A stretch of DNA of 64,000 nt from an uncultured Pseudodesulfovibrio sp. (lineage in GTDB: Bacteria > Desulfobacterota > Desulfovibrionia > Desulfovibrionales > Desulfovibrionaceae), in the NCBI RefSeq assembly GCF_963662885.1, contig NZ_OY760059.1, forward strand, positions 186,001 to 250,000. Reading direction: 5' to 3'. The number at the start of each line of letters is the position of its first letter. Within the stretch, counting starts at the first letter, position 1. The notes under the pieces were generated by a model. The model saw nothing but the letters and a program-made list of their open reading frames with translations, searched no databases and had not been told where the DNA came from. Both the position numbers and the translations under genes were made by a program. Shown here one piece after another: positions 44,267 to 51,139 of the stretch.

Positions 44267-44728
44267 ATGACGACTTTCGATATGGGCGGCAAGACTGTTA
44301 GCCTTCAGCACATCCAGGGGATGGTTTCTTACCCAAACAAGACGGTCAAGACACATATGTCAGGCGGGGGCGGGACAACGATTCGGGGAACTGGTCACAT
44401 TCGCGATATCAAGACGACTCATGTGGAAGAAACGGACTTCTGGGTCACAACCCGCGAGGGGAAAGATGTGGTCTTGATGGGTAAAAATCTGAGTACCGGA
44501 GACAATCACTATGTGAAAATCCAAAACCCGCTTTTTGGGGGTATTTTTATCACCGTGGCACTGCCATTCTTGAGCCTTATTCTCTTGTCCCTGTTCGACA
44601 GCCTGACGATTTCAGGCATAGCTTTCCTTGCCAGTATCGCATTCGGGATCAAATATACTTACTGCAAAACAAAGAGCTTCAAACAGTTGAACACCGAAAA
44701 AGACAAATACATGCGACAGCTGGCATAG
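44267..44728 (+). CDS. Small protein with C-terminal two-helix membrane anchor
   Basis: 153 residues. Residues 1-88 are a soluble beta-rich part with a Gly patch (SGGGGTTIRGTGHI) and no catalytic motif; TM helices at about 91-110 and 114-130, then a basic cytoplasmic-type tail. Ribosome site GGCGGAG. It is divergent from the XRE regulator and shares its operator region, so it probably belongs to the same system. Family not recognised. Confidence 0.7.
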   Translation: MTTFDMGGKTVSLQHIQGMVSYPNKTVKTHMSGGGGTTIRGTGHIRDIKTTHVEETDFWVTTREGKDVVLMGKNLSTGDNHYVKIQNPLFGGIFITVALPFLSLILLSLFDSLTISGIAFLASIAFGIKYTYCKTKSFKQLNTEKDKYMRQLA

Positions 44729-45127
44729 CCAGTAGTAATCACACCTTTTTTCTATAGGGACCTAGAGTCTGTATTGACAGCGGGCTCCTAGCTGGTTAAA
44801 AACTTGGCATAGATTATGATCCTCAGCGATCGTTTAGCCTATGGGCGCGCTAAAGTTGGCATTTTGGTCGACCAGCAACGCCGGGAAATTTCCCAGAAGC
44901 GCCAGAGACCCCCTGTGTACGCAGGCGGCTTGTGGTCACTCAGCCGTGAACCCATGTGACCAGTCCACCGCGAGCAAAGTCTAGCAGCAAGGTGGCGGGG
45001 TCGAAACGACCCGACAGAGTCTGACCATCTCCTTGGACCGATGTCTTCTTTAGACCGCCTTAGGTGTGGTGTGTCTGAAGACGAACGGGCGTCCGCCTCT
45101 TCCATCTATTCATATTTGGACTTAAGC

Positions 45128-45186
45128 CACACCCTCATGGGTGTGTCCGTCTCTTTTTCCTTTGAGAAAAGGAGAAAGAGACGGAC
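45128..45186. repeat. Two abutting inverted repeats, 7-bp and 19-bp stems
   Basis: CACACCC (45128-45134) pairs with GGGTGTG (45139-45145) around TCAT. Directly after, 45145-45163 pairs with 45168-45186 (19 bp, one G-T pair) around loop GAGA. No T run follows, so it is not an ordinary terminator. Confidence 0.85.
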
Positions 45187-45267
45187 GGCGGACAGCCTTA
45201 CTACCGCTCCCCTCCCATCACGATGAGAAAACTACGATCGAACTATGCGGCGATCGAAACACCTCCT

Positions 45268-45283
45268 CCAGGGCGCGCCCTGG
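45268..45283. repeat. 16-bp perfect palindrome
   Basis: CCAGGGCGCGCCCTGG reads the same on both strands. It lies 146 nt upstream of the second recombinase gene in a region of repeated stems. A binding or crossover site is possible; unproven. Confidence 0.7.
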
Positions 45284-45428
45284 TTGCACGACCACCCTTC
45301 AGCTCTCCGCTCGGAGACCAGCCTTGCGAGGCTGGCTAGATGCTTGGGGCAGCACCCACAGACGCCGGTTACGACCGACGAAACTGAGATGCGACGGTCA
45401 TTTTCACTTACCGAACAGGAGGCACGAT

Positions 45429-46232
45429 ATGGATTTAAAATATCAAGTTGCAAAGCTACTTGGGAAGAATCGCCGCGCGGGCGTCCTGACTCAGCAAAAG
45501 AATGCGGGTCAGATACGGCGTTTCTGTGACCTTGTTCAAATGAAATATGGGCTTCAGAATATCCGGAACCTTAAAACCAAGCATATCCTTGGGGCGGTTG
45601 AGGAGTTGAAGGCTCAAGAGCTTGGCTCCTCAACGTTGGCGTCATACATGAGTGCTGCCAGGCGGATTGCTGAAGCGATCGGCAAACAAAACATCGTCCC
45701 TCGGACCAACAAAGAGCTTGGTATCAGTCGCGCCGGGGACAGGCTCAAGCCAGTAACGGCAGATATGGAGGCAATCCATAACTTAACTGCCCAATTATTC
45801 GAAAAGGCCGAATGGTTGGGGCTGGCAGCCGAAATGAGGATTGAATTCGGACTTCGGGCAAAGGAATCCTTACTATCCGTCGATGTTTGCGAAGAAGGCC
45901 TAATAGTCCGGGGCAGCAAGGGAGGAAGGCATAGAACGATCCCAATACGAAATGAAACCCAACGCGAGCTCATCGAACGTGTAAACGCACACATACAACG
46001 CGAAGGAAAGCGAACTCTTATTCCATCTGAGTTGACGTTGAAGCAGGCTCTGAAAAAACAAGCAAATACCCTGCATCGCTTTGGAGCCACCAAGGAAAAC
46101 AATGCCCATGCTCACGCGTCACGCCACGCTTACGCTCAGCGGCTTGCTGAATCTGGCTCAAGCAGGTCGAACATTTCCGAAGAGTTAGGGCATGGACGGG
46201 AAGAAGTTGTGTCGCACTACTTGCCAAGATAG
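45429..46232 (+). CDS. Second tyrosine recombinase (Integrase_1-like)
   Basis: 267 residues from ATG 45429 (AGGAGG upstream); an open frame extends further up but crosses the hairpin region. N-terminal SAM-like core-binding domain about 1-95. Catalytic set: Arg143 in FGLRAKES, Lys164 in RGSKGGRHR, His229-x-x-Arg232 in HASRHAYAQ, His255 in LGHGREE and Tyr264 in SHYLPR, the residue order of active tyrosine recombinases. Unlike the integrase at 38308, it ends three residues after Tyr. Target DNA unknown; the hairpin region in front is a candidate. Confidence 0.88.
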   Translation: MDLKYQVAKLLGKNRRAGVLTQQKNAGQIRRFCDLVQMKYGLQNIRNLKTKHILGAVEELKAQELGSSTLASYMSAARRIAEAIGKQNIVPRTNKELGISRAGDRLKPVTADMEAIHNLTAQLFEKAEWLGLAAEMRIEFGLRAKESLLSVDVCEEGLIVRGSKGGRHRTIPIRNETQRELIERVNAHIQREGKRTLIPSELTLKQALKKQANTLHRFGATKENNAHAHASRHAYAQRLAESGSSRSNISEELGHGREEVVSHYLPR

Positions 46233-46263
46233 CAGTAGACTTCCCTCACTAGAATTCAACCAC

Positions 46264-46288
46264 AAAGGGTGCGATAGACGCCACCCTT
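46264..46288. terminator. Hairpin after the second recombinase
   Basis: AAAGGGTG (46264-46271) pairs with CACCCTTT (46281-46288) with a short inner CG/CG pair. It sits between convergent genes, 32 nt after the recombinase stop. The flanking T run is short, so efficiency is uncertain. Confidence 0.55.
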
Positions 46289-46318
46289 TATGGTCAGATT
46301 TCCAATCCTATTAATATA

Positions 46319-47020
46319 TCAGTTCAAAGACCTTGGATTGAGGCGAATCATTTGAATATCATCACGCCGCGCCACTTCAAACAGATCTATCTGAGCGATA
46401 AGCTTTAGCCAGGTTTTACACCCATAATTGCTTGGGAAAAACGGCTTTCTGTGGACCTTTTTCACAAATACTTGCCACTCCATCCACTCATGCTCATACT
46501 CTTCGAATGCACTCAAGAGCAACAGAATGAGAGCCTCATCATTCAACTGGACATCTGCACTATGGACTTTGCCGCTAGTCTTTTCAGTTGATTTCTTCTC
46601 CAAGAATATAAACTTGGAACACAAGTTTATATATGCCTCAGATGAATCACTTTTCCCCCAGCCGATTACTTTTTTCCCTGCCGCACGGATACGAGTTGCA
46701 AGAGGTGCAAAATCATAATCGGAAGAGACTAGACAGAACACGTCTACGCCCCCACTGTACAATATATCCATCGCATCTACAGTCATCGCCATGTCTGTAG
46801 CATTCTTTCCTTGTACAAAATCAAACTGCTGAACAGCCTGAATTCCCAAATCCTTCAAATTTGGAATCCACGAATTGAGTTTGCTACTATGCCAATTGCC
46901 ATACGCTTTACGGATTACAAGCTCTCCATGCTCACCCGATTCAGAAATCACTTTCTCTGCGAAATTCGCCTTAACATTATCGCTATCAATCAATACTGCG
47001 GCCTTAATGGGAATGTTCAT
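46319..47020 (-). CDS. NYN-domain ribonuclease-like protein with OST-HTH tail
   Basis: 233 residues from ATG 47020; the upstream in-frame extension overlaps the AlpA-like gene. NYN/LabA core residues 5-155: AAVLIDSDNVKANF, then KNATDMAMTVDAMDIL, and the hallmark VSSDYDFAPLATRIRAAGKKVIGWG with acidic metal ligands. Residues about 170-230 (DEALILLLLSAFEEYEHEWMEWQVFVKKV ... CKTWLKLIAQIDLFEVARRDD) fit an OST-HTH/LOTUS RNA-binding domain. Likely an RNase acting on structured or phage RNA; role in the island untested. AGGAG lies about 12 nt before the start. Confidence 0.88.
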   Translation of the reverse strand: MNIPIKAAVLIDSDNVKANFAEKVISESGEHGELVIRKAYGNWHSSKLNSWIPNLKDLGIQAVQQFDFVQGKNATDMAMTVDAMDILYSGGVDVFCLVSSDYDFAPLATRIRAAGKKVIGWGKSDSSEAYINLCSKFIFLEKKSTEKTSGKVHSADVQLNDEALILLLLSAFEEYEHEWMEWQVFVKKVHRKPFFPSNYGCKTWLKLIAQIDLFEVARRDDIQMIRLNPRSLN

Positions 47021-47075
47021 AAGTATCTCTTTTCTCCTTTCTATAATTTTTGTTTGCCAACCAATTTTACAATAA

Positions 47076-47324
47076 TTATTTCGTGCTCTTACACGGTCGC
47101 CCACGCCTTTTCTGTGCCCCCTCTCCTTGTGAAGCAGCGTCACATTGTTCAGCAAATCTATCCCGAATCCAATCATCCACCTCCTCTTCTATCCATTTGT
47201 ACACGCCGCCGATCTTGGCTGGACGAGGAATGGCGTCCCAGTTCTTTCTTGTTACTTGTGCGCTAAGAGCATTAGGAGTCATCCCAAGCTTTTTAGCTAC
47301 TTCATGTCTATTGACTATCTTCAT
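47076..47324 (-). CDS. AlpA-like/excisionase-type DNA-binding protein
   Basis: 82 residues from ATG 47324 (AAGGTGG upstream). KIVNRHEVAKKLGMTPNALSAQVTRKNWDAIPRPAKIGGVYKWIEEEVDDWIRDR is the winged helix of the AlpA/MerR-like excisionase group, with Arg/Lys-rich tail (QKRRGRPCKSTK). Such proteins direct integrase towards excision or control island genes. Lies 55 nt upstream of the NYN gene on the same strand. Confidence 0.75.
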   Translation of the reverse strand: MKIVNRHEVAKKLGMTPNALSAQVTRKNWDAIPRPAKIGGVYKWIEEEVDDWIRDRFAEQCDAASQGEGAQKRRGRPCKSTK

Positions 47325-47359
47325 TGACCACCTTTTCGTGCTAGATCCATTCAAGCACT

Positions 47360-47912
47360 GAACTTTTAGTAATGTTAACGACAGTTCCTTGCACTAATGA
47401 TCAACATAAAAATGCAAGTACAACCGAAGAAACCGTCAACTACTATACGCAGCTCATATTTTTATTTCAAAAGATTTCCCATTGTTCGATTCGAACACGG
47501 AAGAACCAATCACAGTATCCATCTAATATATTGTGCATTTCAACAAAAACACCATTTGATTTATTTTTTTATTGACAAAAAATAGTAAAAACACCTCCCG
47601 TGTTTGTTTTCAACACGAGAGTTTAATCCAAACAATAGAAATTTTTTGTGAGATCAAGGCAGGAATCTAAAAAGCAAAAAGAGAGGAAGGCGCAACAGAA
47701 TCAGGCCAAAACCCTTTTGCCCGGACGAGCTCACTAATGGGTATGCTAGCGGAACCATCAAGGATGGGCACTCGACGGCAAACTTCAATGCGTCAATTTT
47801 GCTCCACTGAGAATGAAAACAGAGGGGGAAAATGTAAAAATTGGAGCAATTATATTCTATATAACTAACTAAAAATAAACACTAATACACAGTATGTGCG
47901 GATTCATGAACC
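47360..47912. other. AT-rich right end of the island, non-coding
   Basis: About 550 nt of AT-rich DNA without a credible gene. Contains a hairpin CGTGTT/AACACG (47599-47617) and, near the end, the two TTTGCTCCA-type words. It is probably the promoter region of the AlpA-like gene plus the integrase-binding arm of attR. Confidence 0.5.
47798..47849. promoter_or_regulatory. Right pair of TTTGCTCCA-type sites
   Basis: TTTGCTCCA at 47798-47806 and the inverted TGGAGCAA at 47842-47849. They match the cluster near the integrase start at the other end and lie 63-115 nt inside attR. Confidence 0.6.
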
Positions 47913-47960
47913 GCCTTCTAAGCCGACGGCCGTGGGTTCGAATCCTACCTGGCGCACCAT
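47913..47960. repeat. attR, 48-bp copy of the tRNA-Arg 3' part
   Basis: Identical to 38147-38194. It lacks the 5' half of the tRNA (preceding bases TTCATGAACC do not pair as a D-arm), so it is not a functional tRNA gene but the displaced original 3' end. Confidence 0.97.
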
Positions 47961-47968
47961 GAATTTAG

Positions 47969-48003
47969 AGCGGTTACGACAGATCGTCGTAACCGCTTCT
48001 TTG
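47969..48003 (+). terminator. Original tRNA-Arg terminator, displaced by the island
   Basis: AGCGGTTACGAC (47969-47980) pairs with GTCGTAACCGCT (47986-47997) around AGATC, followed by TCTTTG. It now lies after attR instead of after the complete tRNA. Confidence 0.85.
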
Positions 48004-48085
48004 TTATCTATGCCAAACCATGTGAGATTTGACAGCAATTCCCTTGGCTCATTCGCCCGTTTTTCATCCCATATTTTGTCTTGTC

Positions 48086-48967
48086 CTACTCCGCAGACAA
48101 ACCGTTCAGCAGCCGGACCAGGGTGGCCATGGCCGGATCCTGTTCCAGAGGGGCGTCCATCACCATGTAGATGGGGGTGGATCTGCGGCGGCCGGTTTGC
48201 AGCGGGAGGGGGCAGAGTTCACCGGACGCGAGCAGGGAGCGGATGTGGGGTTCCGGGAGCCAGCCGTAGCCCACTCCGTGCCGGACGGCCTCCACGGCGG
48301 CATCCACCGACGTGAAGGACCAATGCTCCGAGGTTTCATCCCCGGCGCGCCTCTGGGTTTCCCGGTCAACCATCCGTATGAGAGGGAAGCGGGCAAGGTC
48401 CCGGTCGTGCAAAGGCCGAGGGAGGTCCAGCAGTTCGTGCCCCTTGCACGCCACCGCCACAAAGGGGATTTGCATGAGCAGCCTGCCCGCGTGCCGCGCC
48501 GATTCAGGCAAATGGATGAGATACATATCCCCCGTGTGCTTGGACAACTGACTCACGCTTTCGCTGCGCAGCACCTCGATCAGATGGATCCGGGTCTGGG
48601 GATGGCGTAGATGGAAGGCTTCCAGCAGTTTGAACAACGCGGGTTTGGGCAGGATGCTGTCCACCACCAGGTCGATATGCGCCCGCTCGCCCTGGCGAAA
48701 GGCTTCGGCCCGGGCTTCGAGCGCCTGCATACCGTCCAGCAGCACCCTGGCCTGCGCAAGCAGGTCCTTCCCTTCATCAGTCAGCTCGGCCTTTCTGCCG
48801 ACGATCCGCAGCAGCTGAACATCCAGCCGCTCCTGTAACGTGGTCAACTGATAGCTGACCGAAGACTGGCTCCGCAGATATTTCTCGGCCGCCTTCTGGT
48901 AACTGCCCAGCTCCACCACCGCCTGCAGCAACTGCCATTGTTCCAGGGTTGTTTTCAATATCGACAT
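48086..48967 (-). CDS. LysR-family regulator, probable controller of padC
   Basis: 293 residues. Helix-turn-helix at about 10-65: LEQWQLLQAVVELGSYQKAAEKYLRSQSSVSYQLTTLQERLDVQLLRI. The rest is the periplasmic-binding-like effector domain (HIDLVVDSILPKPALFKLLEAF, then ESVSQLSKHTGDMYLIHLPE). Divergent from the phenolic acid decarboxylase gene, 106 nt apart, with ATCAAA/TTTGAT dyads between that fit LysR sites. Likely activated by phenolic acids. Confidence 0.92.
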   Translation of the reverse strand: MSILKTTLEQWQLLQAVVELGSYQKAAEKYLRSQSSVSYQLTTLQERLDVQLLRIVGRKAELTDEGKDLLAQARVLLDGMQALEARAEAFRQGERAHIDLVVDSILPKPALFKLLEAFHLRHPQTRIHLIEVLRSESVSQLSKHTGDMYLIHLPESARHAGRLLMQIPFVAVACKGHELLDLPRPLHDRDLARFPLIRMVDRETQRRAGDETSEHWSFTSVDAAVEAVRHGVGYGWLPEPHIRSLLASGELCPLPLQTGRRRSTPIYMVMDAPLEQDPAMATLVRLLNGLSAE

Positions 48968-48981
48968 ATCAAATTTTTAGA

Positions 48982-49011
48982 TTGATTTGATGAAAAATCA
49001 AGACTTTTAAT
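48982..49011 (+). promoter_or_regulatory. Probable padC promoter and LysR site
   Basis: TTGATT (48982-48987), 18 nt, TTTAAT (49006-49011). ATCAAA and TTTGAT half-sites overlap the promoter (about 48969-48990). Hexamers are only fair matches. Confidence 0.4.
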
Positions 49012-49073
49012 CAAAATATAAAGTCATTAATCTTTGACTTGTCACTGAGAGACACACAACACAAGGAGCCAAT

Positions 49074-49583
49074 ATGAACTTTGATAAGCATGATTTAAGC
49101 GGTTTTGTGGGCAAGCATCTGGTCTACACCTACGACAACGGCTGGAACTACGAAGTCTACGTCAAGAACCCGACGACCATCGACTACCGCATCCACAGCG
49201 GCATCGTGGGCAACCGCTGGGTCAAGGACCAGCAGGTATACATGGTCCAGGTCGCAAACCAGGTGTACAAGATTTCCTGGACCGAACCGACCGGAACCGA
49301 CGTCAGCCTGATCGCCAACCTCGCGGACAAGCTGTTCCACGGCACGATTTTCTTCCCGCGCTGGATCATCAACGAACCCAAGAAGACGGTCTGCTTCCAG
49401 AACGAACACATCCGTGAAATGGAAGCCTTCCGCGAGGCCGGCCCGGCCTACCCCACCGAAGTCATCGACGAGTTTGCGACCATCACCTTTGTCGAGGACT
49501 GCGGACAGGACAACGAAGAGGTCATCAACTGCCCGGCGAGCGAACTGCCCGAGAATTTCCCGGACAATCTGAAGCAGGCCTAG
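49074..49583 (+). CDS. padC: Phenolic acid decarboxylase
   Basis: 169 residues, usual length. Non-oxidative decarboxylation of ferulic, p-coumaric and caffeic acids to vinyl phenols, without cofactor. The sequence follows PadC closely: FVGKHLVYTYDNGWNYEVYVKN, TTIDYRIHSGIVGNRWVKDQ, YKISWTEPTGTDVSL, GTIFFPRWI; the Tyr/Glu/Arg residues of these motifs bind and activate substrate. Ribosome site AAGGAG. Unusual for a sulfate reducer-like genome; may be acquired. Confidence 0.95.
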   Translation: MNFDKHDLSGFVGKHLVYTYDNGWNYEVYVKNPTTIDYRIHSGIVGNRWVKDQQVYMVQVANQVYKISWTEPTGTDVSLIANLADKLFHGTIFFPRWIINEPKKTVCFQNEHIREMEAFREAGPAYPTEVIDEFATITFVEDCGQDNEEVINCPASELPENFPDNLKQA

Positions 49584-49618
49584 CGGCTTCACCCTCTCCT
49601 CAGACTCTCCCCCAGGTT

Positions 49619-49662
49619 CAAAGTAAAAGGGAGGGGCCGATCGGCCCCTCCCTTTTACTTTG
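49619..49662. terminator. Bidirectional terminator, 44-bp perfect palindrome
   Basis: 49619-49662 is a perfect inverted repeat of 22 + 22 bases without spacer (centre CGATCG, arms AAAAGGGAGGGGC / GCCCCTCCCTTTT). T runs occur on both strands. It separates convergent padC and the alcohol dehydrogenase gene. Confidence 0.93.
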
Positions 49663-49680
49663 GTTGGATTTCGAAAAGGT

Positions 49681-50835
49681 CTACTTGCCGTAGTAGGCCA
49701 ACTCGAAGAGAGTGCGCATGCCGTCCTTGTCGATGCAGCGCGGGTTGGTGCCGGTGCAGGGGTCGGCCACGGCGCCTTCGGCCATGCGCTCCAGGTTCTC
49801 CTTGAAGAACGCCTCGTCCACGCCGAAGTCGGCCAGGGTGGCCGGGATGTCCAACCCCTTGTTCATGGCCTCGATATGGGCGGACAGGGCGGTCGCCTTT
49901 TCCTGGTCGGTGCTTCCGGCAAGGCCCAGACGCTCGGCGATCTCTGCGTACTTGGCCGGGGCCTCCACCGCGTTGTAGGCGATGACGTGGGGCAGGAAGA
50001 TGGCGTTGGCGCAGCCGTGGGGCAGGTTCAGGATGCTGCCGCTCTTGTGGGCCATGCTGTGCACGATGCCCAGGATGGCGTTGGAGAAGGACATACCGGC
50101 CATGCACTGGGCGATGTGCATCTTGGCGCGGGCGTCCTTGTCGCCCTCGTAGGAGGGCTGGACGTACCGGTCGATCATCTCGATGGCCTTGATGGCCAGG
50201 CCGTCGGTGAAATCGTTGGACACGTTGGACACGTACGCCTCGATGGAGTGGGTCAGCGCGTCCATGCCGGTGTGGGCCACGAGCCTCGGGGGCAGGTCCG
50301 CGGACAGGTCGGTGTCCACGATGGCCACGTCAGGAGTCAGGTTGTAGTCCGCGATGGGGTACTTGATGCCGGTCTCGCCGTCGGTGATGACCGAGAAGGA
50401 AGTGACCTCCGTACCCGTGCCGCTGGTGGTGGAAACGGCCACGAACCGGGCCTTTTTGCGCAGGGTCGGCAGCGAGAACGGCACGGCGGCCTTGTCCAGA
50501 GCCATGTCCGGCTGCTCGTAGAACAGCCACATGGCCTTGGCCGCGTCGATGGGAGAACCGCCGCCCACGCCCACGATCAGGTCCGGACCGAATGCACGCA
50601 TCTGCTCGGCACCGGCAAGCACGGTCTGTATGGTGGGATCGGATTCGACGCCCTCGATGACCTGGGTCTCGATACCGGCGCTGCGCAGCTCCGCCTCGAT
50701 GCGGGCCAGGCCGCCGTTACGCTTGATGGAACCGCCGCCGATGACGATGGAGGCCTTTTTGCCTTTCAGCTTGCCGAGCTCGGAGATAACGCCCGATCCG
50801 AAATAGGTCTCGCGGGGGATAATAAAACTTGCCAT
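49681..50835 (-). CDS. Iron-containing alcohol dehydrogenase
   Basis: 384 residues from ATG 50835 (AGGAGG upstream). Group III alcohol dehydrogenase: NAD site GPDLIVGVGGGSPIDAAKAMW, TTSGTGTEVTSFSVI, and the metal-binding DALTHSIEAYVS, MAGMSFSNAILGIVHSMAHKSGSILNLPHGCANAIFLP, with conserved His residues for Fe2+. Interconverts alcohols and aldehydes with NAD(H). A divergent AraC-type gene 304 nt away is the likely regulator. Confidence 0.95.
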   Translation of the reverse strand: MASFIIPRETYFGSGVISELGKLKGKKASIVIGGGSIKRNGGLARIEAELRSAGIETQVIEGVESDPTIQTVLAGAEQMRAFGPDLIVGVGGGSPIDAAKAMWLFYEQPDMALDKAAVPFSLPTLRKKARFVAVSTTSGTGTEVTSFSVITDGETGIKYPIADYNLTPDVAIVDTDLSADLPPRLVAHTGMDALTHSIEAYVSNVSNDFTDGLAIKAIEMIDRYVQPSYEGDKDARAKMHIAQCMAGMSFSNAILGIVHSMAHKSGSILNLPHGCANAIFLPHVIAYNAVEAPAKYAEIAERLGLAGSTDQEKATALSAHIEAMNKGLDIPATLADFGVDEAFFKENLERMAEGAVADPCTGTNPRCIDKDGMRTLFELAYYGK

Positions 50836-51139
50836 GGATTCCTCCTGGGTGATGTGGTCTGGTTGTCCAAAAATATAATTCATTACTTTAAGCTCGTCTG
50901 TCGCGAGGATGTATCCGGCATTTACCGGATGACTATTCCGTCAGACAGGCTCTACTGCCTTTGTCGAAATGCGTTGGCATACGGCGTCTTCGCCCGCCAA
51001 CCACGGGTGTTGACACTACGGATTATCGGGAATACTTGAATACCCAATATTCCACGCCTATTGCCTGATAATACAAAACGAGGAAGAATCTGGCGTCATC
51101 GACCCGATAACGTCGAAGCGATGCGGACAAAGGAAAAAC
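50836..51139. promoter_or_regulatory. Divergent control region of alcohol dehydrogenase and AraC genes
   Basis: 304 nt. Inverted repeats ATCCGG-CATTTA-CCGGAT (50913-50930) and GGAATA...TATTCC (about 51029-51053) are candidate operators. TTGACA at 51010-51015 is a perfect -35 hexamer for the AraC gene, though the matching -10 (TACTTG) is poor. Confidence 0.45.

Larger units (their letters stand above)
44740..45428. other. Long hairpin-rich non-coding region ahead of the second recombinase
   Basis: About 690 nt with no credible gene. Stems: GGGTCG/CGACCC (44998-45012), GTCTTC...GAAGAC (45043-45082), CACACCC/GGGTGTG then a 19-bp stem (45128-45186), palindrome at 45268-45283, CTCC/GGAG (45305-45316), and CCAGCC/GGCTGG (45318-45335). 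Short open frames here lack ribosome sites. It may be a structured RNA, or the recombination region used by the recombinase that follows. Confidence 0.5.
38147..47960. mobile_element. Integrated genomic island in tRNA-Arg, about 9.8 kb
   Basis: Bounded by a perfect 48-bp direct repeat (attL 38147-38194, attR 47913-47960) made of the tRNA-Arg 3' part. An integrase gene is next to the tRNA, as usual. The contents are AT-rich and carry a SIR2-PIN protein, regulators, membrane proteins, a second recombinase and an NYN protein. No phage structural, conjugation or replication genes are seen, so it is a small defence- or satellite-type island that would need help to move between cells. Confidence 0.95.

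Noticed and set aside
44839..45226. Short overlapping open frames of 60-90 codons on both strands
   Set aside because: No ribosome sites, odd composition, and they cross the perfect hairpins; more likely non-coding.
38308..47324. Complete prophage
   Set aside because: Only integrase, regulator and recombinase genes look phage-like; no capsid, tail, terminase or lysis genes.
47913..47960. Second tRNA gene
   Set aside because: Only the 3' part from the anticodon loop on is present; there is no acceptor 5' strand or D-arm. It is attR.
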